51,190 bases of DNA from Nonomuraea spiralis (GCF_014648435.1 NZ_BMRC01000049.1:1-51190), one strand, 5' to 3'. Counted from the stretch's first letter, positions 25,201-33,606 are shown. The notes: generated by a model not told the origin, from the letters alone. Program-made: numbers and translations.

Positions 25201-26163
25201 GCCGTCGATGAGCCAGGACGACTCGCCCCGGCCGGCGTTGTCGAGCACCTTGCCGATCAGCAGCTTGGCGCCGGGGGCGACGCCCTTGTTCTTCCCGTCG
25301 GACGCACTGCCCGAGCCCGCGATCGTGGAGGCCACGTGGGTCCCGTGGCCGTGGCCGTCGGTCACGTCCTGGCCGGGGACGAACGAGTGTGTTTCGGCGA
25401 GCACGCCCGCCAGGTCGGGATGCTTGGTGTCGACGCCTGTGTCGAGGACGGCGACCTTCACCCCGGTGCCGTCGAACCCGGCGGCCCAGGCCTGGGGCGC
25501 GCCGATCAGCGGAACGCTCTCGGCCAGGTTGACCTGCACCTTCCGGTCCAGCCAGAGCTTGGTGACGCCCTGCTTGAGGGTGCGCGCGGCCGTACCACCG
25601 TCGCGGACGGCGCTCCAGAAGTCGCCGGCCGTGGCCTTGTCGACCTGTAGTCCGGCGCCGCTGATGCTGGTCAGGTCGGTGGCGGTGGTGGTGGCGGGCA
25701 GGGCGTCCGCCGCCGCCTTCGCCCCGCGCTGTCCCTTGGGGTACTGGACGATGACCGGCAGCTGCTTGGTCTCGGCGTCGGTGTAGCCGTTCTCGGCCAG
25801 GTACTCGACGTTGAACAGTTCCTTGTCGACGTTGCCCGCGTTCACGGCGGCCATGGCGTCGGTCGGGAAGACGTACACGCCCTTGGGCGTCGCCCTGGTC
25901 AGGAAGGCGGGCGCCGGACCGCCCGGACGGGCGGCGGGGTCCACGTCGACCTGGTGGGCGCCGCCCCGGTCCGACAGGGTGACGGTGTCGCCGGTGATGA
26001 GCGTGATCTTGTGCGTGCCCGCCGGCAACTGGTCCAGATCGGGCTGCGCGGCCGGTACGGCCAGCGCCTCCGGCGTGGAGACGGCGGAGAGCGAGCCGGC
26101 GAGGGTCACCGCGGTGACGGCGACGGCGGATCCGCGCCGTAACAGGCGCGAGAAACTAGGCAT
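22225..26163 (-). CDS. Large secreted S8 (subtilisin-like) serine peptidase
   Basis: A 1312-residue extracellular protease. Residues 1-36 are a signal peptide. A prodomain follows (GTHKITLITGDTVTL, to about residue 200). The peptidase domain has Asp241 in VAVLDTGVDTKHPD, His273 in GHGHGTHVAS, the oxyanion Asn in IAAGNNGPG (369-370) and Ser448 in NGTSMATPHVAG. After about residue 510 come beta-sandwich domains of Fn3 type and a PA-like segment (VVQNLRAAGAAGVVAFPS). ATG 26163 has an AAGGAG close by. A LAL regulator and a small acidic ORF lie upstream on the same strand; the regulator probably controls it. Confidence 0.92.
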   Translation of the reverse strand: MPSFSRLLRRGSAVAVTAVTLAGSLSAVSTPEALAVPAAQPDLDQLPAGTHKITLITGDTVTLSDRGGAHQVDVDPAARPGGPAPAFLTRATPKGVYVFPTDAMAAVNAGNVDKELFNVEYLAENGYTDAETKQLPVIVQYPKGQRGAKAAADALPATTTATDLTSISGAGLQVDKATAGDFWSAVRDGGTAARTLKQGVTKLWLDRKVQVNLAESVPLIGAPQAWAAGFDGTGVKVAVLDTGVDTKHPDLAGVLAETHSFVPGQDVTDGHGHGTHVASTIAGSGSASDGKNKGVAPGAKLLIGKVLDNAGRGESSWLIDGMEWAASSGAKIVSMSIGGGVSDGSDPMSQAVDELTASTGTLFVIAAGNNGPGARTVNTPGTAEAALTVAATTKTDELAGFSSRGPRLDGALKPDIAAPGFGIVAARAAGTAMGTPVDDYYTSANGTSMATPHVAGAVAILAQRHPDWTAAQYKAALMSTSKQVGLTVYEEGAGRVDVARAASQQVVATTANLDFSDGKTATKQVTYANLTDQPVTLTLTPTLSDSRRKPIEGALSADKTLTVPAGGTASATVTLDAADLGFGAYGGAITAQAGDVRLSTPVGLFIAGPRVTLTVKTIGRDGAPLTPTGLDVISVTDSDEEPDGVAIPEPGVVTIRVPPSTYSVMELASWIDDDSRTNYAWLSDPEVNVTEDTTITLDLRKAGQVRFGTPTPAGPLNNTVIETYQRTTENGAQYAGMLDHSPWDLVWALPTKRVTKGTFRFAQQTILGQSEVSMSLLGKGMPDIQAVPGMHWEYEGVESQNGHPGWVPFTGTQDLPAVNVGTGTPEELAALDLKGKLALLETGLQANIFGTACGVPIEVVQNLRAAGAAGVVAFPSAPSEAMPRCSLPLPISQTPFTGELKELGIANVSLSARDGAAVRDRLTKGPVTIRVTGTPDTPFTYALKEYQEGRIPESLNHTYKRNQLAQVDVVHVAPDPATKFSDHRLAWKQDERLLVAQAVELGTWSAVGPHTRRDYVGPLAADVMQLNISVARPSDNTVEVSDALDIYDKPVRTQQRMFAGPRTPGGYTAPDKVYRVPDPARPYPATLGLNTPCDLCRRGDLLFPVFHTMRVNGGLQQHDDMGGIYSYTYRLTKQDGTDVPLTNINRVPLFRLPPEKATYRLSATSKTINAVWTFTSFRAEKDTVKPGHICAVVSTDPCRPEPMVTVGFDLDDTLDLRNTVATGRHRFTVNAGHGPSLKAMPKIAGLKVWASTDDGKTWNPVQLSKKKGDSYTATATYPSRDNTTGTVSLKAEAWDTDGNRVEQTTLKAFGLR

Positions 26164-26199
26164 GGGGCTCCTTGGGAGGTGGGTCAGGCGGGCGGGCGG

Positions 26200-26310
26200 T
26201 CAGACGTCGACCCATCCGTCATCGGGCGCTAGGGCAGCGGGGTCCTCGTCGGGCTCCTGGTCGCCCTCCTCCGGCGGCTCAGGGGCACGCTGTGGATCGG
26301 TTCCGGACAT
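26200..26310 (-). CDS. Small acidic ORF (36 aa) between regulator and subtilase
   Basis: ATG 26310 to TGA 26200-26202 encodes a 36-residue peptide that begins MSGTDPQRAPEPPEEGDQ and ends ALAPDDGWVDV. Thirteen Asp/Glu and only one Arg make it very acidic; it has no signal peptide and no cysteine. An in-frame ATG at 26319 would add MGV. No strong ribosome binding site is visible. All codons end in typical high-GC fashion. It lies 54 bases after the LAL regulator and 36 bases before the subtilase, so it may be cotranscribed. Possible roles are a protease-associated peptide or a leader; it may also be chance. Confidence 0.45.
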   Translation of the reverse strand: MSGTDPQRAPEPPEEGDQEPDEDPAALAPDDGWVDV

Positions 26311-26341
26311 GACACCCATCGTCTGCGGCGCGCCCTCTACC

Positions 26342-26364
26342 TACCTATGGGTAAAAATCCCCAT
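26342..26364. promoter_or_regulatory. Inverted repeats before the subtilase unit
   Basis: TACCTATGGGTA (26342-26353, arms TACC/GGTA) overlaps ATGGGTAAAAATCCCCAT (26347-26364, arms ATGGG/CCCAT). This AT-rich patch lies directly after the LAL stop codon at 26365 and 32 bases before the small ORF. It is a plausible binding site for the LAL regulator at the promoter of the small ORF and subtilase. Confidence 0.4.
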
Positions 26365-29226
26365 CTATGCCCCTCCGTCCAGCCGTCGAGCGAGCGCGGC
26401 CCGCGAACGCAGCCCGAGCTTGCGCAGTGCCGCGCTGAGATGCTTGTCGACCGTCTTCGTCGACAGGAAGAGCTCCTTGGCGATCTCCCTGTTCGTCAGC
26501 CCGGTCGCCGCCAGCGTCGCGACCTCCCGCTCCCGGGGCGACAGGTCGTCGCCGTAGCCGCTCGGCCCGCCCCGGTGCCGGGCCGGCGACGGGACGCCGC
26601 GCCGCCTGGCCAGGTGGGAGGCACGGTCGAGGTCCCAGCGGGCGCCGAGCGAGGCGTACCCGGTCAGGGCCGCGTTCAGCAGGTCGGCGGCGCGCTCGTC
26701 GGCGAGCGCGAACAGGCCGGCGGCGGCCAGCTCGCGCGCCTGGGCGGCCTCGTACGGGCAGCCGAGCCGGTCGTAGTCGTCGACCGCGGCCAGGAACTCG
26801 GCGGATGCGGTGGCCGGGTCCGACGCGGCGGCGGCCAGCAGGCCGCGGGCGTGGGCCAGCGACGGTGGCGCGAGCGGCGCGTCCAGCGTGGCGAGCTCAC
26901 GGCCGAGCCGGTCGGTCAGTGCCTCGGCCTCGTCCAGGCGCCCGGCCGTGATCAGCGCGTCGACCAGCGGCGGCAGCACCCGTACGGCCACCGGCCAGAG
27001 CCGTTGCGTGTCCCACACCGCGATGGCCGCCGCGACCCCGGCGGGTGGTTCGCCGCCCTGCCTGAGCAGCGCGCCCATCGCGATCGGCAGCACGTCGATC
27101 GCGCCCATCCGCGTCGCCCGCCCCACCACGTCGAGCAGCCCGAGCCTGGCCTCCTCCACCTCGCCGGAGGCGAGCGTCAGGCAGGCCCTGACAATGTCCA
27201 GGATGGCGAGTTGGCGCGGGTGCCCGGCCAGCCGTTCGGACAGGAATTCGACCTCCTCCCGCAGGCCCGCCCACGCACCGCGCGCGTAGGCGAGGACGGC
27301 GTACGACGCCCGGCATTCGAACTCCATCCACCGGGTCAGGTCGCAGCCCGGAGCCCCGAGCAGCGCGGCCGAGAGCATCCGGTCGGAGATCTCGTACCGC
27401 CCGGCGTAGCACGCGTCCTCGCCGAGTGAGCTGAACGCGCCCACCTCCCTGCGGTGCACGGGCCTGCCGCCCGTCTGCGCCAGCAGCCGGTCCGACAGCT
27501 CCGCCCAGCGGGGATCGCCCACCGCCGTCAGCACCATGGCGACCTTGCCCAGCACGAACGCGCGCAGGGGCGCGTCATCGATCGCGGGCAGCTGCTCCAG
27601 CGCCCGTTCCAGCCAGCCGACGTGCTCGGCCAGCGGCACGTCCGGAGTCGTCGGCAGGCCGAGCCCCACCATCGCCTGTGCCAGCAGGTCGGGCCGCCCG
27701 TCCAACGACTCCACCGCGTCGGTGAAGGCCCTCCACTGCAGCAGGGGTTCCGCCGCCGTCCGGTCCAGACCCAGCGCGTACAGGAAGCGCAGCTCCCCGC
27801 GCAGCGGCTGGGGCGGGTCGTGCGCGAGCGCCGCCGACAGGGCGTCGAGCTCGGCGACCACCTTCAGCGTCCTGGTGCTCGCCCAGCCGAGCTTGACCGC
27901 GAGTTCCGCCCGCCGTACCGGGTCGAGCGGGGCCTCACGCAGCACCGCCTCCAGCAGGTGCGCCGCCTCGTCGTCGTCACCGAGCGCGGTCGCCTGGTCG
28001 GCGGCCTGCTCGGCCGCCGACACCCAGGCGTCCAGTTGCCCGGAGTGGCGCAGGTGGTGCGCGAGCTGCCCGAGCGGCACCGGGCTGAGCCGCCCCACCG
28101 CCGCACCCGCCCGCGCGTGCAGGTCCCGCCGCCGCGACAGCGGCACGCTGCCGTACACGGCCTGTACGGCCAGCAGATGCCGGAACCCGACCAGCCCCGA
28201 CCGCTCGACCAGCAGGCCGCGTTCGAGGGCTTCGTCCAGCCCGGTCTCCGCCTCGCCCGCCGGGATCCGGCAGGTGGCCAGCAGCGTACCGATCGGGACG
28301 TGCGCCTCCAGCACCGCGCCCGACTCGACCACCGCGCGGGCGGCGGGGGACAGGCGGCTGACCCGTTCGAGCACCGAGTCGCGCACCCCGGCGGGGACGT
28401 CGAGCTCGTCGATCGTCTTGCGCGCCCAGCCGCCGTCGCGCCGTACGAGGCTGCCGCGGGCGCGCAGCAGCGCCAGCAGCTCCTGGATCGCGAACGGCAG
28501 GCCCGACGTGCGCTCCCGCAGGTAGAGCGCGAAGTCCTCGGACACGCGCGCGGTGCCGAGGATCGAGGCGGCCAGCTCCTGCGTCTCCGCCGTGCCGAAC
28601 GGGGTCAGCGCCACCCGGGTCCTGGCCACGGCCGTGGGCAGCCGGGAGGTCAGCGCCCGCACGCCGACCCCCACTTCCTCGCCGCGGTAGGTGAGGACCA
28701 CGCTCAGGTCCGGCGGGGGATCCGACAGCAGGTAGCCGAGGAACTCGACGGTCTGCTCGTCGGCCCAGTGCATGTCCTCCAGCACCAGGACCACCGCGCC
28801 GAGGGTGGCCAGCAGCTCGGCCAGCCCGCGGAACACCCGGTGCCGCTCGCCGACCCGGTCGTCCAGCGGCTCAGGGGCGAGCGGGAGGACGTGCGCGAGC
28901 TCGGGCAGCAGCGGCCGCAACGCCCCCGCCACCGGTGACAGGGAGACGGCCGCCAGCCGTTCGCCGGTGCCGCGCAGCGCTTCGAGCACCGGGCCGAGCG
29001 GGAACGGCTCGCGGATGTGCCCGCAGCCGCCGGTCAGCACCAGCGTCCCGGCCAGCTCGGTGGTCAGCTCCCTGACGAGCCGGGTCTTGCCGATCCCCGC
29101 CTCGCCCTCGACGACCGCGACTGCCGGGGGGCTGCCGAGCGTGGACAACAGCGCGGACAGCTCTGTCGCCCGGGCGACCAGTTTCGGCGAGACGATCTGT
29201 GCGCTGCTGGCGATTCGGGGGGTCAC
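26365..29226 (-). CDS. LAL-type LuxR-family ATPase regulator
   Basis: A 953-residue LAL regulator from GTG 29226. Walker A is GEAGIGKTR (41-49), with VLVLEDMHWADEQTVEFLGY as Walker B and sensor region. The middle is a TPR-like helical repeat domain of about 500 residues. The C-terminal LuxR helix-turn-helix (about 893-953) reads LSPREREVATLAATGLTNRE then STKTVDKHLSAALRKLGL. An 8-bp inverted repeat sits 9 bases upstream. It is followed on the same strand by the small acidic ORF and the S8 peptidase, its likely targets. Confidence 0.9.
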   Translation of the reverse strand: MTPRIASSAQIVSPKLVARATELSALLSTLGSPPAVAVVEGEAGIGKTRLVRELTTELAGTLVLTGGCGHIREPFPLGPVLEALRGTGERLAAVSLSPVAGALRPLLPELAHVLPLAPEPLDDRVGERHRVFRGLAELLATLGAVVLVLEDMHWADEQTVEFLGYLLSDPPPDLSVVLTYRGEEVGVGVRALTSRLPTAVARTRVALTPFGTAETQELAASILGTARVSEDFALYLRERTSGLPFAIQELLALLRARGSLVRRDGGWARKTIDELDVPAGVRDSVLERVSRLSPAARAVVESGAVLEAHVPIGTLLATCRIPAGEAETGLDEALERGLLVERSGLVGFRHLLAVQAVYGSVPLSRRRDLHARAGAAVGRLSPVPLGQLAHHLRHSGQLDAWVSAAEQAADQATALGDDDEAAHLLEAVLREAPLDPVRRAELAVKLGWASTRTLKVVAELDALSAALAHDPPQPLRGELRFLYALGLDRTAAEPLLQWRAFTDAVESLDGRPDLLAQAMVGLGLPTTPDVPLAEHVGWLERALEQLPAIDDAPLRAFVLGKVAMVLTAVGDPRWAELSDRLLAQTGGRPVHRREVGAFSSLGEDACYAGRYEISDRMLSAALLGAPGCDLTRWMEFECRASYAVLAYARGAWAGLREEVEFLSERLAGHPRQLAILDIVRACLTLASGEVEEARLGLLDVVGRATRMGAIDVLPIAMGALLRQGGEPPAGVAAAIAVWDTQRLWPVAVRVLPPLVDALITAGRLDEAEALTDRLGRELATLDAPLAPPSLAHARGLLAAAASDPATASAEFLAAVDDYDRLGCPYEAAQARELAAAGLFALADERAADLLNAALTGYASLGARWDLDRASHLARRRGVPSPARHRGGPSGYGDDLSPREREVATLAATGLTNREIAKELFLSTKTVDKHLSAALRKLGLRSRAALARRLDGGA

Positions 29227-29234
29227 GTCACCGG

Positions 29235-29257
29235 CCTCGTTCGAGATCAGAACGAGG
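29235..29257. promoter_or_regulatory. Inverted repeat upstream of the LAL gene
   Basis: CCTCGTTC (29235-29242) and GAACGAGG (29250-29257) are exact complements with a 7-base spacer, 9 bases upstream of GTG 29226. The position fits an operator or autoregulatory site overlapping the transcription start. Confidence 0.5.
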
Positions 29258-29348
29258 TTCAGCCTACTAGTCGGGATTCGCCCGGTTTCAGCCCTGGTCT
29301 GGCAGGGCTGTGCCGCTCGATTATTGGGTTACATGATCTGAGCTGCGG

Positions 29349-29990
29349 TCAGGCGACGTGGTGGTATTCGTTGATCGTGCCTGTGATGACGGGCTTTCGG
29401 TGGACGGATGACAGGTCGTTGTGGGCTGCGCGGTGATGTTCCGTAGCCCTTCGGCTTGGAAGACCTCCCGGAAGGCGGAGGTGAGGAGCGGGTCCCGATC
29501 GTGGATCACGAATCGAAGCCCGGCGAAATGGTCGCCAAGGTCCATGGCCAGATTGCGGGCTTGCTGCGTGGTCCATGCTCCGGTCGGGTGTCTGCTGACT
29601 CCGGCCAGGTGCAGGCGCCGGGTGCCGTGCTCGATGAACACCAGCACGTACGGCCGCTTGAGAAGCACCGTTTCGACGACGAGGAAGTCACACGCGATGA
29701 TCGCGTGGGCTTGAGCGGTCAGGAACTGCCCCCCGGTCGGCCCGTCCCGGCGGGTACAGGGCCGTCCCGGGCGTCGCCTGTCGGTGAAGGTCCACTTCCG
29801 CGCTGCCAGGTTGCGGTGCCAGCGCAAGATCGTTGCTGGGGTGACGTGGAAGACTTCCGTCCATCGATGGCGGGGGATCAGTCGCGCCAACGCCGCGAGC
29901 CAGAGTCGGTCGGCATGGTTCCACCGTGGCCGGCCACCGAGTTGACGGCGGAGTACCGTCAGTGGGGCCTGCTTTGCGGCTCGCCGTAGC
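29349..29990 (-). mobile_element. IS transposase remnant, copy B
   Basis: On the minus strand the frame runs from about 29990 (VLRRQLGGRPRWNHADRLW, upstream of the ATG at 29890) through ARLIPRHRWTEVFHVTPATI, the core AIIACDFLVVETVLLKRPYV and FVIHDRDPLLTSAF, then loses register. The family's C-terminal end (VITGTINEYHHVA, stop at 29349) appears in another frame. The start and part of the DDE domain with its Glu are missing. The 29463-29705 segment is nearly identical to 5171-5413. Confidence 0.75.
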
Positions 29991-30025
29991 CTTCTTCTTC
30001 AGGGGTCCTGGGCCCTGACGGTGCG

Positions 30026-32551
30026 TCAATACTGCCCGATGTAGTGCTGGACGCCGCCGCCCCTGGGGAGCCGCCGCGCCCACTCCGCGATCCTGCTCGG
30101 GGACGGGTCGTCAGACAGGACGGCCATCGCCAGGCCGGGCAGCGTGACGTTCTGCTGCCAGAGCTCCTGCCACTGTTCGTACCGCAACGACAGGTAGTGC
30201 AGGCGGCTCGTCCGGCCCAGCGCGGCCAGGTCCATGACCGGCGATCCGCACAGGTCCAGCGCGTAGAGCCGGGGCGCGGTGACCAGCGGTTCGAGGTCGA
30301 CGGCGTGGCGCGCGCGCACCCGCACCGCGCGCAGCGTCGGATGGCCCGCTATCGGCGCCAGGTCGAGGGCCTCCACGTCCTGAAGCGTCAACGCCTCGAC
30401 GGCTGTGTCCCGGAGCGGGCCGAGATCGGCCGACCGGCACTGCGTCAGCTCCAACTTCAGGAGCCGGGTGCCTCGGACGGTGCCCAGATCGATGTCGCCT
30501 CCGCCCCGCACCCACAAACTCTGGGTGTTGTGGCCGGGATTCAGCACCTCACGACAGGCCCAGACCATGGACGCGTCGGGCTCGTTCTCGGTCTCCCGGG
30601 CGAGGGCCATGTCGCCGAGATCGATCCGCAGGTCGTCGTCCTCGCACGTCCAGTCGCCTCGCTCGAGTGCCTCCACGTGGCGGCGCAGCAGCGAGGTGAC
30701 TGAGTCGGCGACGTAGGTGGGGCCGTCTCGCCGCAGGCCGATGCGGATGACCTGGCCGGGACGGCCTCCCGGCCCGGGGTTCATGTCGACGGCGAGGTAC
30801 TCGTTGTTCCCACCGTCGGCGAACGGGATCCAGCTATCCCGGTCGACAGAACGCCGGACCGCCCCGGGCGGGCCGTCGTCCAGCATGATCCTCCATGGGT
30901 CCGGGTCGAACAGCGGCACGTTGTGCATCCAGTAATGATCACTTCCCAGCTCGGACACGAAGGACGCTGAAAGCCAGTCGTAGCCATTGTCGATGAGTCC
31001 CAGGTGATCATCGCCGTCCATCACGTCGTAGAGGGCGCGCAGATCGTCGGGAAGCGGGTGATCCAGGTCTGCGAACATCTCCTCCCGATCCGCCGCCGGC
31101 GGCGGCAGCTCATCGGAGTGGCCGAGGATCTCCTCACGGCGCTGGAGGTAGGCGCGCAGCAGGCGGACCGCCTCGGCGGGATCCCCGGCCTGCGTCGGAT
31201 CGGCGGGCCCGTCCACCTCATCGCCGGGACCACTGGGCAGTGCCTCCTCGTCGCGGACGCAGGCGGCGCCCGAGTTCTCCGCGCGACCGCCAACGGCGGC
31301 CTCGAACCAGCCCGAAGGATGCACGACCATCGTGACCGCCGTACCACGGCCGAGGCGCAGCGCCTTGCGCAGGTCGAACGGGAGACCGAGGTTCTTGAGG
31401 GTGCCGTCGGGCAGGGTGTAACAGCCTTTGGTACCTCCGCCGATGGTGAACGTGGCGCGTCGCCAGCCGTCCGGGGCCCTGGCGGCGGTCTGTACCGCCA
31501 GGAGCCGCAGCACCTCGGTAGTCTGGGGGGCCTGCTCGTTCTCCGCGGCCCGGCGGCCGGTCAACCGCCAGAAGTCCGGATGGCCGCGCAGACCGTCGTG
31601 GTCGGGGTCGGCGAGGATCTCCTCGGTGATCCACGGGGCGAGCCGGACCGCCTCGGCGAGATTGTCGAGCGCGGCGTCCTCGTCACCGAGCAACGCATGG
31701 ACCCACCCGCGGTAGTGGTACACCTTGGCGCCGGGGTGCAGGGCCGCGGCCTCGTCGATCACCCGAAGTGCCTCGCGGGCACGCCCGGACTCGCCGAGCT
31801 CCAGCACCCGGGACAGCCAGCCGAGCAGATACCCGGGGTCCTCCCGGGTGGCGCGCTCCCAGTCCACCGGCCGGATGCCCGCCAGCAGACAGGTCGCGGG
31901 CCCTGCCATGCCGCCGTCCGCCGCCCGTTCCATGGCCGTGGCGGCCTCCGCCGGATCGGCCTCCATGAGCAGCCAGCCACGCCACAGCTCGGCGAGTCCG
32001 GGTTCTGCCCCGGCGGCCAACGCCCGATCGAACGACTCCAGCGCCACGTGCAGCATCCCCGCGTCCAACGCCGCGAACGCGACGTCCAGCCAGCGATCGG
32101 ACGAGCCGTCCGCGGCGGCGATCGCGGGGATCAGCGGCCCCGCTGGGCGCCGGGGCATCTCCTCCAGCATGAACCCGCTGAGCCCGATCGGCCGCACCGA
32201 CCGTTCCCGGAACACCGCCGCACGGGCCATCAGCGGCTTCAGAACGTTCTTGGCGAGAGTCCCACCTGGTGACGCCGCGGCAAGAAGGTCGAGCCCGGCG
32301 GCTGTCCGGTCGACGCCCTCGAAGCCCATCCCCGCGGGATCGGTGAAGCCGAGCACGTCGACCACGAAGACCTCGTCGCCGGTCGCGAAGATCAGCCCTT
32401 CCGGGATGTCGCCTTCGCACCGCCCGGCCCGGGTGGTTCCGTAGGTGCAGCGCCAGAACGTCCCGTCCGGCCAGACGCGCTCCATCGTCCCGCTCCTGCG
32501 CCCTTCCCAGCCCGCGGCCGCCAGCCGCTCGCGCACCCTCGCCTCCGTCAT
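30026..32551 (-). CDS. Multi-domain SUKH/TPR/LRR immunity-like protein
   Basis: An 841-residue cytoplasmic protein from ATG 32551. Residues 1-140 are a unique N-terminus. About 150-335 are TPR-like helices (WLDVAFAALDAGMLHVALES, HYRGWVHALLGDEDAALDNL). About 350-430 resemble a YezG/Imm-type immunity fold (GWFEAAVGG). About 480-640 match a SMI1/KNR4 (SUKH) domain (LPDDLRALYDVMDGDDHLGL, IPFADGGNNEYLAVDMNPG). About 690-800 are leucine-rich repeats (LLKLELTQCRSADLGPL, AVEALTLQDVEALDLAPI). SUKH proteins typically neutralise toxins of contact-dependent systems. No toxin gene lies nearby. The assignments are by eye. Confidence 0.7.
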   Translation of the reverse strand: MTEARVRERLAAAGWEGRRSGTMERVWPDGTFWRCTYGTTRAGRCEGDIPEGLIFATGDEVFVVDVLGFTDPAGMGFEGVDRTAAGLDLLAAASPGGTLAKNVLKPLMARAAVFRERSVRPIGLSGFMLEEMPRRPAGPLIPAIAAADGSSDRWLDVAFAALDAGMLHVALESFDRALAAGAEPGLAELWRGWLLMEADPAEAATAMERAADGGMAGPATCLLAGIRPVDWERATREDPGYLLGWLSRVLELGESGRAREALRVIDEAAALHPGAKVYHYRGWVHALLGDEDAALDNLAEAVRLAPWITEEILADPDHDGLRGHPDFWRLTGRRAAENEQAPQTTEVLRLLAVQTAARAPDGWRRATFTIGGGTKGCYTLPDGTLKNLGLPFDLRKALRLGRGTAVTMVVHPSGWFEAAVGGRAENSGAACVRDEEALPSGPGDEVDGPADPTQAGDPAEAVRLLRAYLQRREEILGHSDELPPPAADREEMFADLDHPLPDDLRALYDVMDGDDHLGLIDNGYDWLSASFVSELGSDHYWMHNVPLFDPDPWRIMLDDGPPGAVRRSVDRDSWIPFADGGNNEYLAVDMNPGPGGRPGQVIRIGLRRDGPTYVADSVTSLLRRHVEALERGDWTCEDDDLRIDLGDMALARETENEPDASMVWACREVLNPGHNTQSLWVRGGGDIDLGTVRGTRLLKLELTQCRSADLGPLRDTAVEALTLQDVEALDLAPIAGHPTLRAVRVRARHAVDLEPLVTAPRLYALDLCGSPVMDLAALGRTSRLHYLSLRYEQWQELWQQNVTLPGLAMAVLSDDPSPSRIAEWARRLPRGGGVQHYIGQY

Positions 32552-32728
32552 GGCACCCGATTATGGGACGCCAAGATCACCCATGACGGACTTTTAGTCA
32601 GATGGCGGGGCGTTCAACAACGGGAGGCGACATCGTTCGGCCTCGTCGAGCGCGTGCCGGACGGGTAGCTGACGACAGGCAGCTCCGCCGGCTGAGCCCA
32701 CCGGCGCAGTCTGACAGGATCGTGACCC

Positions 32729-33202
32729 GTGATCGTGCGCAACGGTCGGACGCTCGCCCGCGTGGTCCGTCCCGTCGGCTGTGATCTGCGGGGCGGCGCC
32801 TTGGCGCGGTCGGTCGTGTTCGCCGATGACTGCCCGGGCGGTGTGCGGGTCACTTCGACGGACCCGGCCACGTTGCGGCAGCTCTGGACACGTCCGCTGA
32901 CGTCGCTGCGCTCGCTGGGGGAGGGGGCGGGTGATGCGCCCGCCGTCGAGCTCAAAGTCTTCGCTGAGGGATACGTGCGGGTGCGCGTCGGCGGCGACGA
33001 GTACGCCTTCACCGAGGACGGGCGGCCGGTGCCCGCTCCGGGCGCCCGTCCTCCCATGGACTCCTCCCTCGACCATGGGAGCGGGCCGGTGGAGTTCGGC
33101 CGATTTCCTGATTCAGGGACTGATCGGGAGGAGGGCCTCGGCAGCGACTGGACGGCCCTTCGCTCGGGTCCGCAAGACCATCGGCGGCGCCGTAACCGAT
33201 GA
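32729..33202 (+). CDS. Hypothetical protein, probably with a replaced C-terminus
   Basis: From GTG 32729 the frame encodes 157 residues. The first 125 look like a natural compact protein (VIVRNGRTLARVVRPVGCDL, VELKVFAEGYVRVRVGGDEY, AFTEDGRPVPAPGARPP). The last 30 become Arg/Gly-rich where the DNA in another frame is the resolvase relic, so the true C-terminus may be lost. No family recognised and no good ribosome binding site. It is divergent from the SUKH gene; the 177-base gap shows nothing else. Confidence 0.4.
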   Translation: MIVRNGRTLARVVRPVGCDLRGGALARSVVFADDCPGGVRVTSTDPATLRQLWTRPLTSLRSLGEGAGDAPAVELKVFAEGYVRVRVGGDEYAFTEDGRPVPAPGARPPMDSSLDHGSGPVEFGRFPDSGTDREEGLGSDWTALRSGPQDHRRRRNR

Positions 33203-33350
33203 GGCCATGCTCTCCGTGACCCACCTGCGCGCGCAGAACCTCAACCTGCACGACATCGCGGCCCGCCTCGTCATCACCAGGGGCGAAAGGAAGGGGCGGC
33301 CCCCTCCGCGGCAACGATTTATGCGCATGGTTCCGCGAACACGGACGCGA
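33100..33350 (+). pseudogene. Serine recombinase (resolvase) C-terminal relic
   Basis: One plus-strand frame reads DFLIQGLIGRRASAATGRPF, TIGGAVTDEAMLSVTHLRAQ, NLNLHDIAARLVITRGERKG and RFMRMVPRT. It resembles the end of the catalytic domain and the helix-turn-helix of large serine recombinases ('LSLRDIAARLVITKG..KGRHPSPATVMRML'). The catalytic Ser domain is missing. Confidence 0.5.
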
Positions 33351-33462
33351 AGCCAGACGTCGGACCGGTGTAGGGGCCGTTACCGTCCGAGTCGCTCTGC
33401 TCAAGAAGAGCGATCTGCCATCTCGGTGGGCACGGAGTTGGTGCGCCCCGGGGTGGGCAGAG

Positions 33463-33600
33463 GCGGAGTTCCGGCGCAAGGTACTGGACCTGCTCGAAGC
33501 GGGCCGTGTGGTCAACGAGCTGGCGGGTTGGCCTGATGCCCCGAGATGCCTGCACCTCGTGCAGGATCTTCCCGCCCGGCGAGGCCGGGCCCCGCGGCAG
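33463..33600 (+). mobile_element. IS3-type orfA fragment
   Basis: The plus strand contains AEFRRKVLDLLEAGRVVNEL, which matches the N-terminal helix-turn-helix start of IS3-family orfA proteins ('EFRRKVLDLVEAGRSVAEVA'). It then breaks off. It directly follows the resolvase relic and ends at the methyltransferase stop. Confidence 0.5.
33549..33589 (-). terminator. Two hairpins after the methyltransferase gene
   Basis: CCTGCAC/GTGCAGG (33549-33565, 3-base loop) and CCCGGC/GCCGGG (33575-33589, 3-base loop) are perfect stems 18 and 42 bases beyond the methyltransferase stop. Tandem short stems without T-tracts are usual actinomycete terminators. Confidence 0.45.
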
Positions 33601-33606
33601 GGTAGG

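Noticed and set aside
22465..25650. Plus-strand open frame of 1061 codons
   Set aside because: It is the antisense of the subtilase gene; it is Arg/Gly/His-rich with no domain, an effect of high GC at third positions.
27454..28938. Plus-strand open frame of 494 codons
   Set aside because: Gln/Arg-rich antisense of the LAL regulator; no protein family features.
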